Source: an uncultured Bacteroidales bacterium (GTDB lineage: Bacteria > Bacteroidota > Bacteroidia > Bacteroidales > Paludibacteraceae). From it: DNA of 64,000 nucleotides. Where the stretch lies: the NCBI GenBank assembly GCA_902798965.1, contig CADBYS010000006.1, forward strand, positions 35,217 through 99,216, written 5' to 3'. The notes below the pieces were generated by a model, which searched no databases, was not told where the DNA came from, and worked only from the letters and a program-made list of their open reading frames with translations. Of the stretch, positions 49,888 through 58,437 are shown piece after piece. Every line of letters starts with the position of its first letter. The stretch's first letter is position 1. A program made the position numbers and the translations under genes.

Positions 49888-51210
49888 ATGGAAATACTTC
49901 TTTCATTCATAGCCGGGCTTCTCTTAGCCGCCATCGTGGCATTCTTTGTGCTGCGCAGTATGCAGTATGCCAGCCGTAATATCCTTGAGCAGGTCAAGCA
50001 GGATGCCGAGCAACATGCCCGCGAACTGTCGGCTGCCAAAGACCAGGCGCACAGCGATGCTATCCATGCTCTTGAGCAGCGCCACCAGCAGGCCATCGAG
50101 GCCGAACACAAGCGCTACGAGCAGGCACTGGCTATCATGAAGGAGCAGGTGCAGAACACCACCAATCAGATGCTCCGGGAGCGCCAGGCTGAACTGCAGC
50201 AAGCCAACTCTGCCAACATGAAGCAGATCGTTGACCCCCTCAAGGAGACGATAGCTAAGATGGAAACGGCACTCAAGGAGAACAAATCCACCCAGGAGAC
50301 ATCCACCGAGGCTATCAAGGAGAAGATCGCCACCCTGGTCAGCACTACCATGAAGGTCAGCGACAGCGCCGAGCGCCTGAGCAACGCCCTCACTGCCGAG
50401 AACAAGACCCAAGGCAACTGGGGCGAGCAGAAGATCGAATCGCTGCTCAATGCCCTTGGTCTCGAGCGTGGACTCGAATACGATGCACAGGAGTACCTGC
50501 GCGATGCCAACGGCAACATCATCGTCTCCGACGATACAGCCAGGCGTATGCAGCCCGATATCATCCTCCATCTCGACGAGACGCGCGACCTGATCATCGA
50601 CTCCAAGGTCTCGCTCAACGCCTTCATCGATTATACCAATGCCGAGGACGACAGCGCGCGCAACATCGCCCTGGCTGCGCATATCAAGAGCGTGAAGAAC
50701 CACATCAAGGAACTGGCTAAGAAGAACTACGCCACCTATGTCAAAGCACCGCGGCAGAGCGTGGACTTCGTGATGATGTTCGTCCCCGTGGATGCTGCCC
50801 TGCAGCTGGCTCTCAACGGCGATGCCACACTCTGGCGCGATGCGATGAACCAAGGCGTGTTCATCGTCGGCGAACAGAACCTCTATGCCGCACTGCGTGC
50901 CGTGCAGGTCACCTGGACGGCCATCAGGCAGAATGCCAACAACAAGGCTATCTGCGACACTGCCGAAGAACTGCTCGCGCGGGTCGGAGACCTGCTCGAG
51001 CGCGTGATGAAGATGGGCAAGAAACTCAGTGAGGTCAATGCCGCCTACGAGTCAGTTCTCGATAAGGCCAACCGAGGCCAAAGCGTGCTCGGCTCAGCCA
51101 ACAAACTCGTCAAGCTCGGTGCCAAGGTCAGCTCCGTTCACCCCCTGCCGCAACACGAATCCGATACCGACTATCCCGAGCAGCCCGCCGCCCCCCAACT
51201 CCCCGAATAA
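49888..51210 (+). CDS. rmuC: RmuC family DNA recombination protein
   Basis: 440 residues. An N-terminal membrane anchor (LLSFIAGLLLAAIVAFFVL) is followed by a coiled coil (about 30-150) and the RmuC domain (about 160-390) with NWGEQKIESLLNALGLERG, QPDIILHLDETRDLIIDSKVSL and DFVMMFVPVDAALQLAL. The domain belongs to the restriction-endonuclease-like fold (D/E/K residues in the second motif). RmuC limits inversion-type rearrangements in E. coli. Follows the candidate mobile element. Confidence 0.93.
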   Translation: MEILLSFIAGLLLAAIVAFFVLRSMQYASRNILEQVKQDAEQHARELSAAKDQAHSDAIHALEQRHQQAIEAEHKRYEQALAIMKEQVQNTTNQMLRERQAELQQANSANMKQIVDPLKETIAKMETALKENKSTQETSTEAIKEKIATLVSTTMKVSDSAERLSNALTAENKTQGNWGEQKIESLLNALGLERGLEYDAQEYLRDANGNIIVSDDTARRMQPDIILHLDETRDLIIDSKVSLNAFIDYTNAEDDSARNIALAAHIKSVKNHIKELAKKNYATYVKAPRQSVDFVMMFVPVDAALQLALNGDATLWRDAMNQGVFIVGEQNLYAALRAVQVTWTAIRQNANNKAICDTAEELLARVGDLLERVMKMGKKLSEVNAAYESVLDKANRGQSVLGSANKLVKLGAKVSSVHPLPQHESDTDYPEQPAAPQLPE

Positions 51211-51479
51211 GGTACTTTGAAGTTGTTGTCTGTTGATGGCTAATTAGGCTTTCGACTTTCGACTTTTGACTTTCGACTCTGCCAATTTTCCCCCTTTTCC
51301 GCAAAAATAGCAAAAATTTGCTGCAATTCGTCACTTTTTTGCAGCAAATAGTTGCATAATTCCATTTTTTTTTGTACCTTTGTAGTCGGAATGCATTTTG
51401 GGCGGCAGCTTACAACTTTAACGTGTCACGGGGAGATAGAATGGAGATAGAACGTAAAAACCTTTAACAACTACATACA
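51211..51479. repeat. Intergenic region with heptamer array
   Basis: A (GACTTTY)n array occupies 51249-51279. The AT-rich remainder carries the promoter at 51352-51382 and a 97-nt leader. Confidence 0.8.
51352..51382 (+). promoter_or_regulatory. Bacteroidota promoter of the DUF975/TonB/Gld-like cluster
   Basis: TTGC at 51352-51355, 19 nt, TACCTTTG at 51375-51382. It is the only promoter recognised before five same-strand genes. Confidence 0.8.
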
Positions 51480-52205
51480 ATGGAATTTAATTACAGTCAG
51501 ATTCGCCGTCAGGCCTGGCAGCAAGTGAAGGACAATCGTTCGCTTATCGTAATGGCTGCCATCATGTCCGTCTTGAGCGTGATTATCAACACGTATTGCA
51601 TGCAGCACTTGTTTGTTTCGCTAAAAGGAATGATGAAGATGGAGGCTTCTTCATTGGTGCAAACATTGTTGCTCGTTCCCATGGAATATACTCTTTATGT
51701 AGCATGTTTGCGCATAACGAGTCAGCGTGACAAACTTCCGTGGTGGGAGGTGTTTGCAGCGTACATCAAGCATCCCAAGCAAAATTGGTTCATTCCTGTT
51801 GCCAAAACGCTTTCCGTAGTACTATTAGGAATTGTTACTTTGGGCATAGGCGGTGTTATCGGAATGTATGCCTTATCAATGGTTTATTTTGTTACCGATG
51901 AGAATCCCGACAAGTCGGTTGATGAAGTGTTCAAGGACAGCATGGATCTGACTGCCGGCTACAAATGGAAGATCTTTGTGCTCGATTTGGCGTTCATGGG
52001 CTGGTATGCGCTTATCGTATTTTTGGCATCCACGCTCGAAGTACTTCGTCTAACCATTCCGTCAGATATCGTGCTCGTTGTCGGTTTGATGTTCATTCAT
52101 CCGTATTGGAACGCTGCTCGCGCCTTGATGTACAAGCAGTTGCTACAGCTCAAAGCAGCAGATGAAGCCATCGAAACTCCCTGTCAAGTAGTTAGCGAAG
52201 AATAA
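51480..52205 (+). CDS. DUF975-like integral membrane protein
   Basis: 241 residues with about five transmembrane segments (LIVMAAIMSVLSVIINTY, LSVVLLGIVTLGIGGVIGMYAL, FVLDLAFMGWYALIVFLA, IVLVVGLMFIHPYW). The C-terminal PYWNAARALMYKQLL is typical of DUF975, whose function is unknown. First gene of the cluster. Confidence 0.75.
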   Translation: MEFNYSQIRRQAWQQVKDNRSLIVMAAIMSVLSVIINTYCMQHLFVSLKGMMKMEASSLVQTLLLVPMEYTLYVACLRITSQRDKLPWWEVFAAYIKHPKQNWFIPVAKTLSVVLLGIVTLGIGGVIGMYALSMVYFVTDENPDKSVDEVFKDSMDLTAGYKWKIFVLDLAFMGWYALIVFLASTLEVLRLTIPSDIVLVVGLMFIHPYWNAARALMYKQLLQLKAADEAIETPCQVVSEE

Positions 52206-52262
52206 ATATATAGCACTATGGGAAAAGATTTATTTACCTGCTAATTTAAAAAACATACAACC

Positions 52263-52691
52263 ATGAAAACGACAAGATTCTTATTTCTACTCTGCGCATT
52301 CATGATGTGCGCAGGCGTATGTGCGCAAGAGGAACCCCAAGAGGTTTTTATCGTAGTAGAACAAATGCCGGAGTTCCCGGGTGGTACACAAGGCTTGTTC
52401 CAATTCCTCAGTGAAAATGTCAAATATCCTGTTATTGCTCAAGAGAATAACATTCAGGGGCGTGTCGTTTGCAGTTTCGTTGTTGAAAAAGACGGCTCAA
52501 TAACCGATGTCAATGTAGTCCGTTCAGGAGGAGATGCGTCACTCGACAAAGAGGCGGTGCGAGTTATCAAATCAATGCCTAACTGGAAGCCCGGTAGACA
52601 AAGAGGCAAACTTGTGCGGGTTAAATATTCTATTCCTATTACTTTTAAACTCCCGGAACCGGAAGAGAACGGCAAGAATCGCAAGAAATAA
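52263..52691 (+). CDS. Secreted stand-alone TonB C-terminal domain protein
   Basis: 142 residues with signal peptide (TRFLFLLCAFMMCAGVCA). The rest is a TonB C-terminal domain: MPEFPGGTQGLFQFLSENVKYP, GRVVCSFVVEKDGSITDVNVV and MPNWKPGRQRGKLVRVKYSIP. There is no membrane anchor for an ExbB/D motor, so it is unlikely to be a working energy transducer; such domains also serve as peptidoglycan- or partner-binding modules. Function unknown. Confidence 0.85.
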   Translation: MKTTRFLFLLCAFMMCAGVCAQEEPQEVFIVVEQMPEFPGGTQGLFQFLSENVKYPVIAQENNIQGRVVCSFVVEKDGSITDVNVVRSGGDASLDKEAVRVIKSMPNWKPGRQRGKLVRVKYSIPITFKLPEPEENGKNRKK

Positions 52692-52703
52692 TCTGTTGAT
52701 ATC

Positions 52704-53639
52704 ATGGAAGAACGCCACCCTATAAACACGGAAGATGTTCCCGAAACGGAACAACCGAAGCATGGTGCCTTTTACAAGATTGCTATCGTGTGTCTTTGTT
52801 TTCTCTATTTTATTGCTAAAGGTGTAATCGGACGCCCTACATCACTTAATACAATGCGCAGTAATATCCGGGTAGATATAGCCTCGTTCATCATAAATCA
52901 TACCGATAGTAAGGATTCCATTGCTGTCCGCAACTGGTGTTTCAATCGAGCACTTCCTATGCTGAACAAAGCAATCTGTTTGGATGATAGCAATTGGCGT
53001 GCATGGGCACTTAAGGGGGCATTGTATACACGTCAGTGGGTATATCTTGACAGTGCTGCCATATTCCTTCGCAAAACCATACAACTTCAAGAAGAACAAG
53101 GAGGAGTGCCTGATGAAACAAGGGAATATGCGCATTATGTACTTATCACCTGTTTGTGGGGGACGCATCTTCCTTGGGAAGCACTGGATGTAGCTATGGA
53201 CGGTGTAAGAAAATTTCCGACAAGCGAAACGATGAAAAAGGATGTCAAGAGTAGTGTAGGACAATGTTATAATCAGTGGCTTGATGCATGCGACACGATA
53301 TCGGACGAATGTTTGCACGCACATAATCATAAAATCATTCTCCTTATGGACACTTTATGCCAAAATAATTTTTGGGAAGATGCCGTTTGGGTAATCAGCA
53401 ACGTGTGTAAAAAGTATCCTGAGAATAATGATATAAAAGAAGCATCTCGCAGTATAGCAATCGAATACGCTGACTACCTGCTCACCAATAGCGAAGACAC
53501 GGAAGTTATGTGGTCTATGAGCAATGTCATTTGGAATGTTGACCGCAAGCGGGCACTCAATCTGCGCCGCAAATGCGCGCGGTTAGGCGACGAGCAGGCA
53601 CAAGAGTGGTTCAAACAGGAAGGATATGAGTGGGATTGA
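52704..53639 (+). CDS. Membrane-anchored TPR-like protein
   Basis: 311 residues. One transmembrane segment at about 25-45 (KIAIVCLCFLYFIAKGVIG), then helical repeats resembling tetratricopeptide units (LPMLNKAICLDDSNWRAWALKGALY, SAAIFLRKTIQLQEEQG) and a Sel1-like end (RRKCARLGDEQAQEWFKQ). Not otherwise recognised. It starts 12 bp after the TonB-domain gene and has lower GC than the housekeeping genes upstream. Confidence 0.65.
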   Translation: MEERHPINTEDVPETEQPKHGAFYKIAIVCLCFLYFIAKGVIGRPTSLNTMRSNIRVDIASFIINHTDSKDSIAVRNWCFNRALPMLNKAICLDDSNWRAWALKGALYTRQWVYLDSAAIFLRKTIQLQEEQGGVPDETREYAHYVLITCLWGTHLPWEALDVAMDGVRKFPTSETMKKDVKSSVGQCYNQWLDACDTISDECLHAHNHKIILLMDTLCQNNFWEDAVWVISNVCKKYPENNDIKEASRSIAIEYADYLLTNSEDTEVMWSMSNVIWNVDRKRALNLRRKCARLGDEQAQEWFKQEGYEWD

Positions 53640-53671
53640 TGCATTAAACAAATAAGTATTAAATCATTGGT

Positions 53672-54121
53672 ATGAAAACAAAATGTATTATCATTTCATT
53701 TATCTGCCTATTGGCTGGAAGTATTTGTCATGCACAAAGTCAGACTACAGATCAGAAACCAGCCCCAACGGTTTATTTGGTCGAAAATATCAAGAGTGTA
53801 GCAGAAGACGGCTCGGAAACGACGAAACGTAGAGAAATACGTAATCTGCAACGCGTCAGACAAAGATCGTTGAATGCGAGCACAGAAGTTATGATTGACA
53901 ACCCTGCTAAAACACGAATAACTGTGCAAGAATTTACAGTTCACTTTAGATTATTCAAAAAACAAGACTATATTTGTGAAGGCAACAAATTCTCGGAAGA
54001 AGTCATAAGAAAAATACGTCAGTTAAAATCGTGTGATCAATTTATGATTCAGGATGTTAAAGCGACAGATATCAACGGCCAGGAAATCAGCATTGAACCT
54101 TGCATGGTTATGTTGCTATAA
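53672..54121 (+). CDS. Small secreted protein with GldM C-terminal-like domain
   Basis: 149 residues with signal peptide (CIIISFICLLAGSICHA). The second half (FTVHFRLFKKQDYICEGNKF, then RKIRQLKSCDQFMIQDVKA and DINGQEISIEP) resembles the last beta-domain of GldM, the periplasmic rotor part of the type IX secretion/gliding motor. It lacks GldM's membrane helix and first three domains. The resemblance is by eye and should be treated as tentative. Confidence 0.5.
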   Translation: MKTKCIIISFICLLAGSICHAQSQTTDQKPAPTVYLVENIKSVAEDGSETTKRREIRNLQRVRQRSLNASTEVMIDNPAKTRITVQEFTVHFRLFKKQDYICEGNKFSEEVIRKIRQLKSCDQFMIQDVKATDINGQEISIEPCMVMLL

Positions 54122-54189
54122 TGGTAATAAATACAACAATATCATTAGTGGATAGTAATGAATTTCAAAATTTAATAAATATCACAATC

Positions 54190-54612
54190 ATGAAAAATCA
54201 ATCATTAATGATGCTTAGTATGGCATCAGGTCTCGGAGTGGCACTTGTAGTGCTCGGTGGTTTGTTTATGGCTTTGCGTTTTGTCGGTGGTAGAATGATC
54301 CTGCTGGCCGGTTTGATCGTTGTAGCTGTTGTATGCCTGCTGTGGCTAATCAATGTTAAGAAGAAATTGCCTAAGGACATGTCGACGAAGGATGAAGCAA
54401 TGGCCTTGAAGAACGAAATGATGCTGTATATGACAATCATGATTACGCTGATATCAATATGCGCGTTGTGCGTAGGCATTATCTTCAAAATGCTGCAACT
54501 TGCCGGGGCAACACAAATAATTTTTGCCAGCGGCTTTACAGTATTTATCATGGCTTTGTGCTTGCCGGTTTATATTGTTAAGCACCTGAATAGCCGCAAC
54601 GATAACGAATAA
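54190..54612 (+). CDS. Four-helix membrane protein with GldL-like hairpins
   Basis: 140 residues from the ATG at 54190; the longer frame overlaps the previous gene. Two similar membrane hairpins: GVALVVLGGLFMALRFVGGRM with ILLAGLIVVAVVCLLWLI, and CALCVGIIFKMLQLAGATQI with IFASGFTVFIMALCLPVYIV. The GxLFKxLxxxGA-type turn recalls GldL, the membrane ring protein paired with GldM, but the acidic residue expected in the second GldL helix is missing. Adjacent to the GldM-C-like gene. Tentative. Confidence 0.45.
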   Translation: MKNQSLMMLSMASGLGVALVVLGGLFMALRFVGGRMILLAGLIVVAVVCLLWLINVKKKLPKDMSTKDEAMALKNEMMLYMTIMITLISICALCVGIIFKMLQLAGATQIIFASGFTVFIMALCLPVYIVKHLNSRNDNE

Positions 54613-54741
54613 AAACAAGCAGCCCGTAATTTCTCTGCCGGTGGAATGTTATGTAACTTACGTCATTTACATAACAATTTTGCTCGTTTTCCGTAAAAAT
54701 GGCAAAAATATTGGGCAATTCGTCACTTTTTTGCCGAAAAA

Positions 54742-54773
54742 TTTGCAAATATCAAAAAAAAGTTGTATCTTTG
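54742..54773 (+). promoter_or_regulatory. Bacteroidota promoter for the DUF6088/AbiEi-like gene
   Basis: TTTGC at 54742-54746, 19 nt, TATCTTTG at 54766-54773. Confidence 0.85.
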
Positions 54774-54837
54774 CAGCCGAAATGTAAAGTTTTTTACGTA
54801 ATAAACTTAACATTTTTATATGAATAATACGTAATGT

Positions 54838-55563
54838 ATGGAAGGAAAAGTGATTGATATAGTGAGCAGTCGTGTCGATAAAATGCGATATGGGTATATT
54901 TTCACACCATCTGATTTTTATGATAGTGTGAATGACCCTGTGCAGGTTAGTCGTGCATTGCGACAACTGCTTCAATCCGGTAGGATTCGCAGGGTGAGCA
55001 AAGGACGTTACGACAAACCCAAGCAAACGATATTGGGCACTAAACCTCCATCCATCGATTGGATGCTTCAAGAGTTCCTAATGGATGGCAAACGGATTAT
55101 CGGATATATGACCGGACAATACGCCTATTCGCTGTTAGGCTTATCCACACAAATATCTTCGGAATACACAATCGGCAGCAACACGTATCGCCGTGCCATC
55201 AAGCGCGGGAAAAGCACTATACGTTTTGTACTGCAACCCAATACGATTACACGTGCAAATATTCCACTGCTGCAGATATTGGACTCTATTCGGTTTATTC
55301 GCCAAATACCGGCATGTACGCCGAGCGAAGCGTGCGTAATTTTGCGCTCAACCATCCGAAACTTGAAGCCTGACGACCGCAGATTATTAGCATCATTAGC
55401 TCTGCCATATACCGATTATGTACGTGCTATAGTCGGAGCAATATTGGACGAAACCGACGCAAATACCGATTCATTATATAACTCTCTTAATCCATCCAGT
55501 ACTTACAAGATCGGATTAACAGATGAAGATTTACCAAACCGCAAAAAATGGAGGGTACTATGA
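54838..55563 (+). CDS. DUF6088/AbiEi-like antitoxin
   Basis: 241 residues. An N-terminal winged helix (YIFTPSDFYDSVNDPVQVSRALRQLLQSGRIRRVSKGRYD) precedes an AbiEi-like domain (DGKRIIGYMTGQYAYSLLGLSTQ, TRANIPLLQILDSIRFI). Proteins of this kind are antitoxins of nucleotidyltransferase toxins. It overlaps the next gene by ATGA (55560-55563), the usual coupling, but that toxin is broken, leaving an orphan antitoxin. Confidence 0.72.
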   Translation: MEGKVIDIVSSRVDKMRYGYIFTPSDFYDSVNDPVQVSRALRQLLQSGRIRRVSKGRYDKPKQTILGTKPPSIDWMLQEFLMDGKRIIGYMTGQYAYSLLGLSTQISSEYTIGSNTYRRAIKRGKSTIRFVLQPNTITRANIPLLQILDSIRFIRQIPACTPSEACVILRSTIRNLKPDDRRLLASLALPYTDYVRAIVGAILDETDANTDSLYNSLNPSSTYKIGLTDEDLPNRKKWRVL

Positions 55564-55817
55564 ATCTGCATGAAAACAAAGAGTTGTTTACCACTGTCCT
55601 TGATATGGCCGAGAATACTCTGAATATCAAGAAACACTTTATCGAGAAGGATTACTGGCTTTGTTTGTGCTTGCAAAAAGAGAATCAGATGCCCAAACGT
55701 CTGCGCACCCTCGATCCACTGGCACTTTCGTTTATCTGTATGTTGTCCGACACAAATAAAGAAGATTACAGATGTTATCAATTCAGACAATCCAACCCGA
55801 CACTCTGGAACTCCTAA
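55560..55817 (+). pseudogene. Truncated AbiEii-like nucleotidyltransferase toxin
   Basis: The frame starts well (NIKKHFIEKDYWLCLCLQKE, the typical AbiEii opening) but after about 40 residues loses similarity and stops. The GG(T/S) and DxD catalytic motifs are absent. The downstream part is probably unrelated sequence joined by deletion. Confidence 0.65.
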
Positions 55818-55846
55818 AGCGCTTGTATGCGTTTCCTGAGTTTTAA
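55772..55846 (+). pseudogene. Start fragment of a second AbiEii-type toxin
   Basis: Twenty-four codons reading MLSIQTIQPDTLELLKRL then YAFPEF end in TAA. This is the usual N-terminus of the VGGTALAL-type nucleotidyltransferases of Bacteroidota, cut just before the catalytic region. It overlaps the end of the previous remnant in another frame. Confidence 0.55.
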
Positions 55847-56109
55847 GCAGTAAATCTGCCAAAATAGCAATTATTTTCTTATTTTGGCAACTTTTATGCG
55901 CTAAATATGCCAAAACGAGGTGTTTTTATGCTGTTTTGGCAGCTTAACTCGAATCAGTATATCACCCATCAGTAACGTTCACGATGGTCTCGGACAATCA
56001 GCGCAGCTCGGGCTGCGCTTGTTGTTTTTACGGATTTTGCCAATTAGCATTGCCTAAAGTGAGCGATTTTATATAAATTCCGAATTTTTTTCAAATTTTA
56101 CCCATAATA
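55847..56109. other. Intergenic region with alternating inverted TTTTGGCA words
   Basis: TGCCAAAA at 55857-55864 and 55908-55915 alternates with TTTTGGCA at 55882-55889 and 55934-55941, so two similar hairpins can form. A terminator follows at 55996-56030. No gene. Confidence 0.6.
55996..56030 (+). terminator. Rho-independent terminator
   Basis: AGCGCAGC (56000-56007) pairs with GCTGCGCT (56012-56019) around TCGG, followed by TGTTGTTTTT. Confidence 0.8.
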
Positions 56110-56141
56110 TTTGCAAATGTCAAAAATTTTTTGTACCTTTG
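56110..56141 (+). promoter_or_regulatory. Bacteroidota promoter of the type I R-M operon
   Basis: TTTGC at 56110-56114, 19 nt, TACCTTTG at 56134-56141. The leader of about 200 nt contains a G-run near 56260 and an imperfect hairpin (CAGCCG / CGGCTG) just before the first gene. Confidence 0.82.
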
Positions 56142-56348
56142 TAGGCTTAAATGATTAACACCCCAACACAAGCATCCTATGGCATCGCCAAAATCACATA
56201 GTATCAACTCAATACGCCTGTCTGCGCGCGTGTGTAACGCGCTGATTATCAGGCTAATGGGGGGGGTAGTCTCTTAGCCCTTAATTCCCGTTCTGTACCT
56301 GCAGCCGACTATTGCCCTCATCGGGGCGGTAGGCGGCTGTTGTTTTGT

Positions 56349-56696
56349 ATGGCGCTCTGTGCCGTAGTGTTGCTGTGCGGTGGTTGCCGCCCGCGTGCTA
56401 CGTTCGGCGGCGTGACTGTTGGCGACTCCGTATGGAGCTTCGCGGAAGCGTTGGATGAGCAGGGCAACGGGCTCTTCCTTATTGAATCTGTAGAGAAAAA
56501 TGCCGATAAGGCAATAATCAACGGCTGGTACGATACTTGTGCCGCCCGGCTGCCTCATGCGATGCCATCGCAGGATCATTATGTCCCTGCCAAGATCTTC
56601 TGCGACCTCAATGATGGTCGCATCACCTATATCGCCGTCTATTGCGACGATGAGCAAAGTCCCCGTTTCACCCTTAATCTAAAGTCCGAACCATGA
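56349..56696 (+). CDS. Small lipoprotein coupled to the R-M operon
   Basis: 115 residues from the ATG at 56349. Lipobox VLLCGGC with a very short signal (MALCAVVLLCGGC). The body (GVTVGDSVWSFAEALDEQGNG, YDTCAARLPHAMP, GRITYIAVYCDDEQ) was not recognised. It overlaps the next gene by ATGA at 56693-56696. Confidence 0.6.
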   Translation: MALCAVVLLCGGCRPRATFGGVTVGDSVWSFAEALDEQGNGLFLIESVEKNADKAIINGWYDTCAARLPHAMPSQDHYVPAKIFCDLNDGRITYIAVYCDDEQSPRFTLNLKSEP

Positions 56697-56995
56697 AATT
56701 CTCCAAATATACATGGGCAGTGATTGTGGTCTGCGTCATTAACCTCATCTACACCGCCCAGAATGCCTATATGACGCATCAAAGCAATATCCGTTTTGCC
56801 CAACTGGCATATACCTGCGACAAGCAAACTGAGGCGGAATCCCTCGCCTACATAGCAAAATCCTACGATACATGTCTCCACTATTTCCTCACCCATGGTG
56901 TGGCTGTAGTCATTGCCGTCCTCGCCGTTTGGGTGGTTGTGGAGGTGTATGTGAAGAGGAAGAATAATAACATCGACAAATCACAACTATCATGA
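56693..56995 (+). CDS. Small two-helix membrane protein coupled to hsdM
   Basis: 100 residues with hydrophobic segments at about 7-23 (TWAVIVVCVINLIYTAQ) and 65-87 (FLTHGVAVVIAVLAVWVVVEVYV) and a basic end. Unrecognised. It overlaps both the lipoprotein gene and hsdM by ATGA, so all three should be translated together. Confidence 0.6.
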   Translation: MKFSKYTWAVIVVCVINLIYTAQNAYMTHQSNIRFAQLAYTCDKQTEAESLAYIAKSYDTCLHYFLTHGVAVVIAVLAVWVVVEVYVKRKNNNIDKSQLS

Positions 56996-58437
56996 AATAC
57001 GAATCCACATTTAACGCTATTGATGGCATTCTGCGTAATGAAGCGGGGTGCAGTACCGAACTTGATTATATTGAGCAGACCTCATGGCTCTTGTTCTTGA
57101 AGTACCTTGATGACTTAGAGACAGGCAATGAGTTACGATCCAAGTTCACAAGTAATCCTTACCGCCGCATCCTTACCGGTGAATATCGCTGGACATCATG
57201 GGCTGCGCCCAAAAACGACAAAGGCGAGTTGGATAAGGTCAACGCACTAACCGGCGACGATCTATTAAAGTTCGTAAACGACAAACTCTTCCCCTATCTT
57301 AAGGGATTCAAATCCACAGCAGCAGCATCCAACACCTTGGAGTATAAGATTGGCGAGATTTTCGATGAGTTGCGTAACAAGTTCAATAGCGGTTACAACC
57401 TGCGGGAGGTGATTGATAAAATCAACACGCTCAGTTTTCAGTCTGCGCAGGAGATTCATGAGATGACTGTACTGTACGAGGATAAGATTCGCCGCATGGG
57501 TAATGCCGGTCGCAATGGTGGTGAGTACTACACTCCTCGTCCGCTTATTCGTACTATCGTTAAGGTGGTCAACCCACGCATTGGCGAAACGGTCTATGAT
57601 CCGGCGTGTGGCTCGGCAGGTTTCCTCTGTGAGGCATTCAACTATATGTCTGAACAGGTCAATTCAGTTAGTGACAAAGAGAAATTGCAAAAAGACACAT
57701 TCTTAGGTAAGGAGAAGAAAGAGCTGCCGTATATCATCGCCACGATGAATATGATTTTCCATGGTGTCAAGGCACCGAATATCATCCGTGGCAACACGTT
57801 GGCTGAGAACCTTTCCGGTATATCCGAGAAAGACCGCAAGAGCGTAATTCTGGCCAACCCACCGTTCGGCGGAAGTGAGCGTGCGGAAGTGCAGCAGAAC
57901 TTCGATATCCGTACAGGCGAAACGGCATATATGTTTATGCAGCACTTCATCAAGATGCTCAAGGTGAACGGCAGAGCAGGCATCGTTATCAAGAACACGT
58001 TCCTCAGCAATGGCGACGCAGCTGCCGTACGCCGCAAGCTACTCGAGGAATGCAATGTGCATACTATTCTTGATTTGCCTTCAGGAGTGTTCACCGGCGC
58101 CGGCGTAAAGACCGTTGTGCTGTTCTTCACCAAAGGTGAACCGACAAAGAAGATCTGGTACTATCAGCTGAATCTTGCTCGCAACTTAGGCAAGACTGAT
58201 CCGCTTAACGAGAATGACTTGGCGGAGTTCGTAGCCCTGCAAAAGACGAAAGAGGAAAGCGAAAACTCCTGGTCAATTGATGTTGCCGACCTTGGAAAGG
58301 ATTGTGACCTTTCGGTAAAGAACCCGAACAAACCCGAGATCGTTGACGAGCGTACCCCGCGTCAGATTCTTAAAGCCATCGCTGACCTGAATGAAGATAG
58401 TGCATGTCTAATCGCAGAAATTGAGAAAATGCTATGA
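56992..58437 (+). CDS. hsdM: Type I restriction-modification methyltransferase subunit HsdM
   Basis: 481 residues. HsdM N-terminal domain (TELDYIEQTSWLLFLKYLDDLE) and an adenine-N6 methyltransferase domain with motif I D203-P-A-C-G-S-A-G-F and motif IV N289-P-P-F. It methylates adenine at the site chosen by HsdS, using S-adenosylmethionine. ATGA overlaps join it to the gene before and to hsdS after (58434-58437). Confidence 0.95.
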   Translation: MKYESTFNAIDGILRNEAGCSTELDYIEQTSWLLFLKYLDDLETGNELRSKFTSNPYRRILTGEYRWTSWAAPKNDKGELDKVNALTGDDLLKFVNDKLFPYLKGFKSTAAASNTLEYKIGEIFDELRNKFNSGYNLREVIDKINTLSFQSAQEIHEMTVLYEDKIRRMGNAGRNGGEYYTPRPLIRTIVKVVNPRIGETVYDPACGSAGFLCEAFNYMSEQVNSVSDKEKLQKDTFLGKEKKELPYIIATMNMIFHGVKAPNIIRGNTLAENLSGISEKDRKSVILANPPFGGSERAEVQQNFDIRTGETAYMFMQHFIKMLKVNGRAGIVIKNTFLSNGDAAAVRRKLLEECNVHTILDLPSGVFTGAGVKTVVLFFTKGEPTKKIWYYQLNLARNLGKTDPLNENDLAEFVALQKTKEESENSWSIDVADLGKDCDLSVKNPNKPEIVDERTPRQILKAIADLNEDSACLIAEIEKML

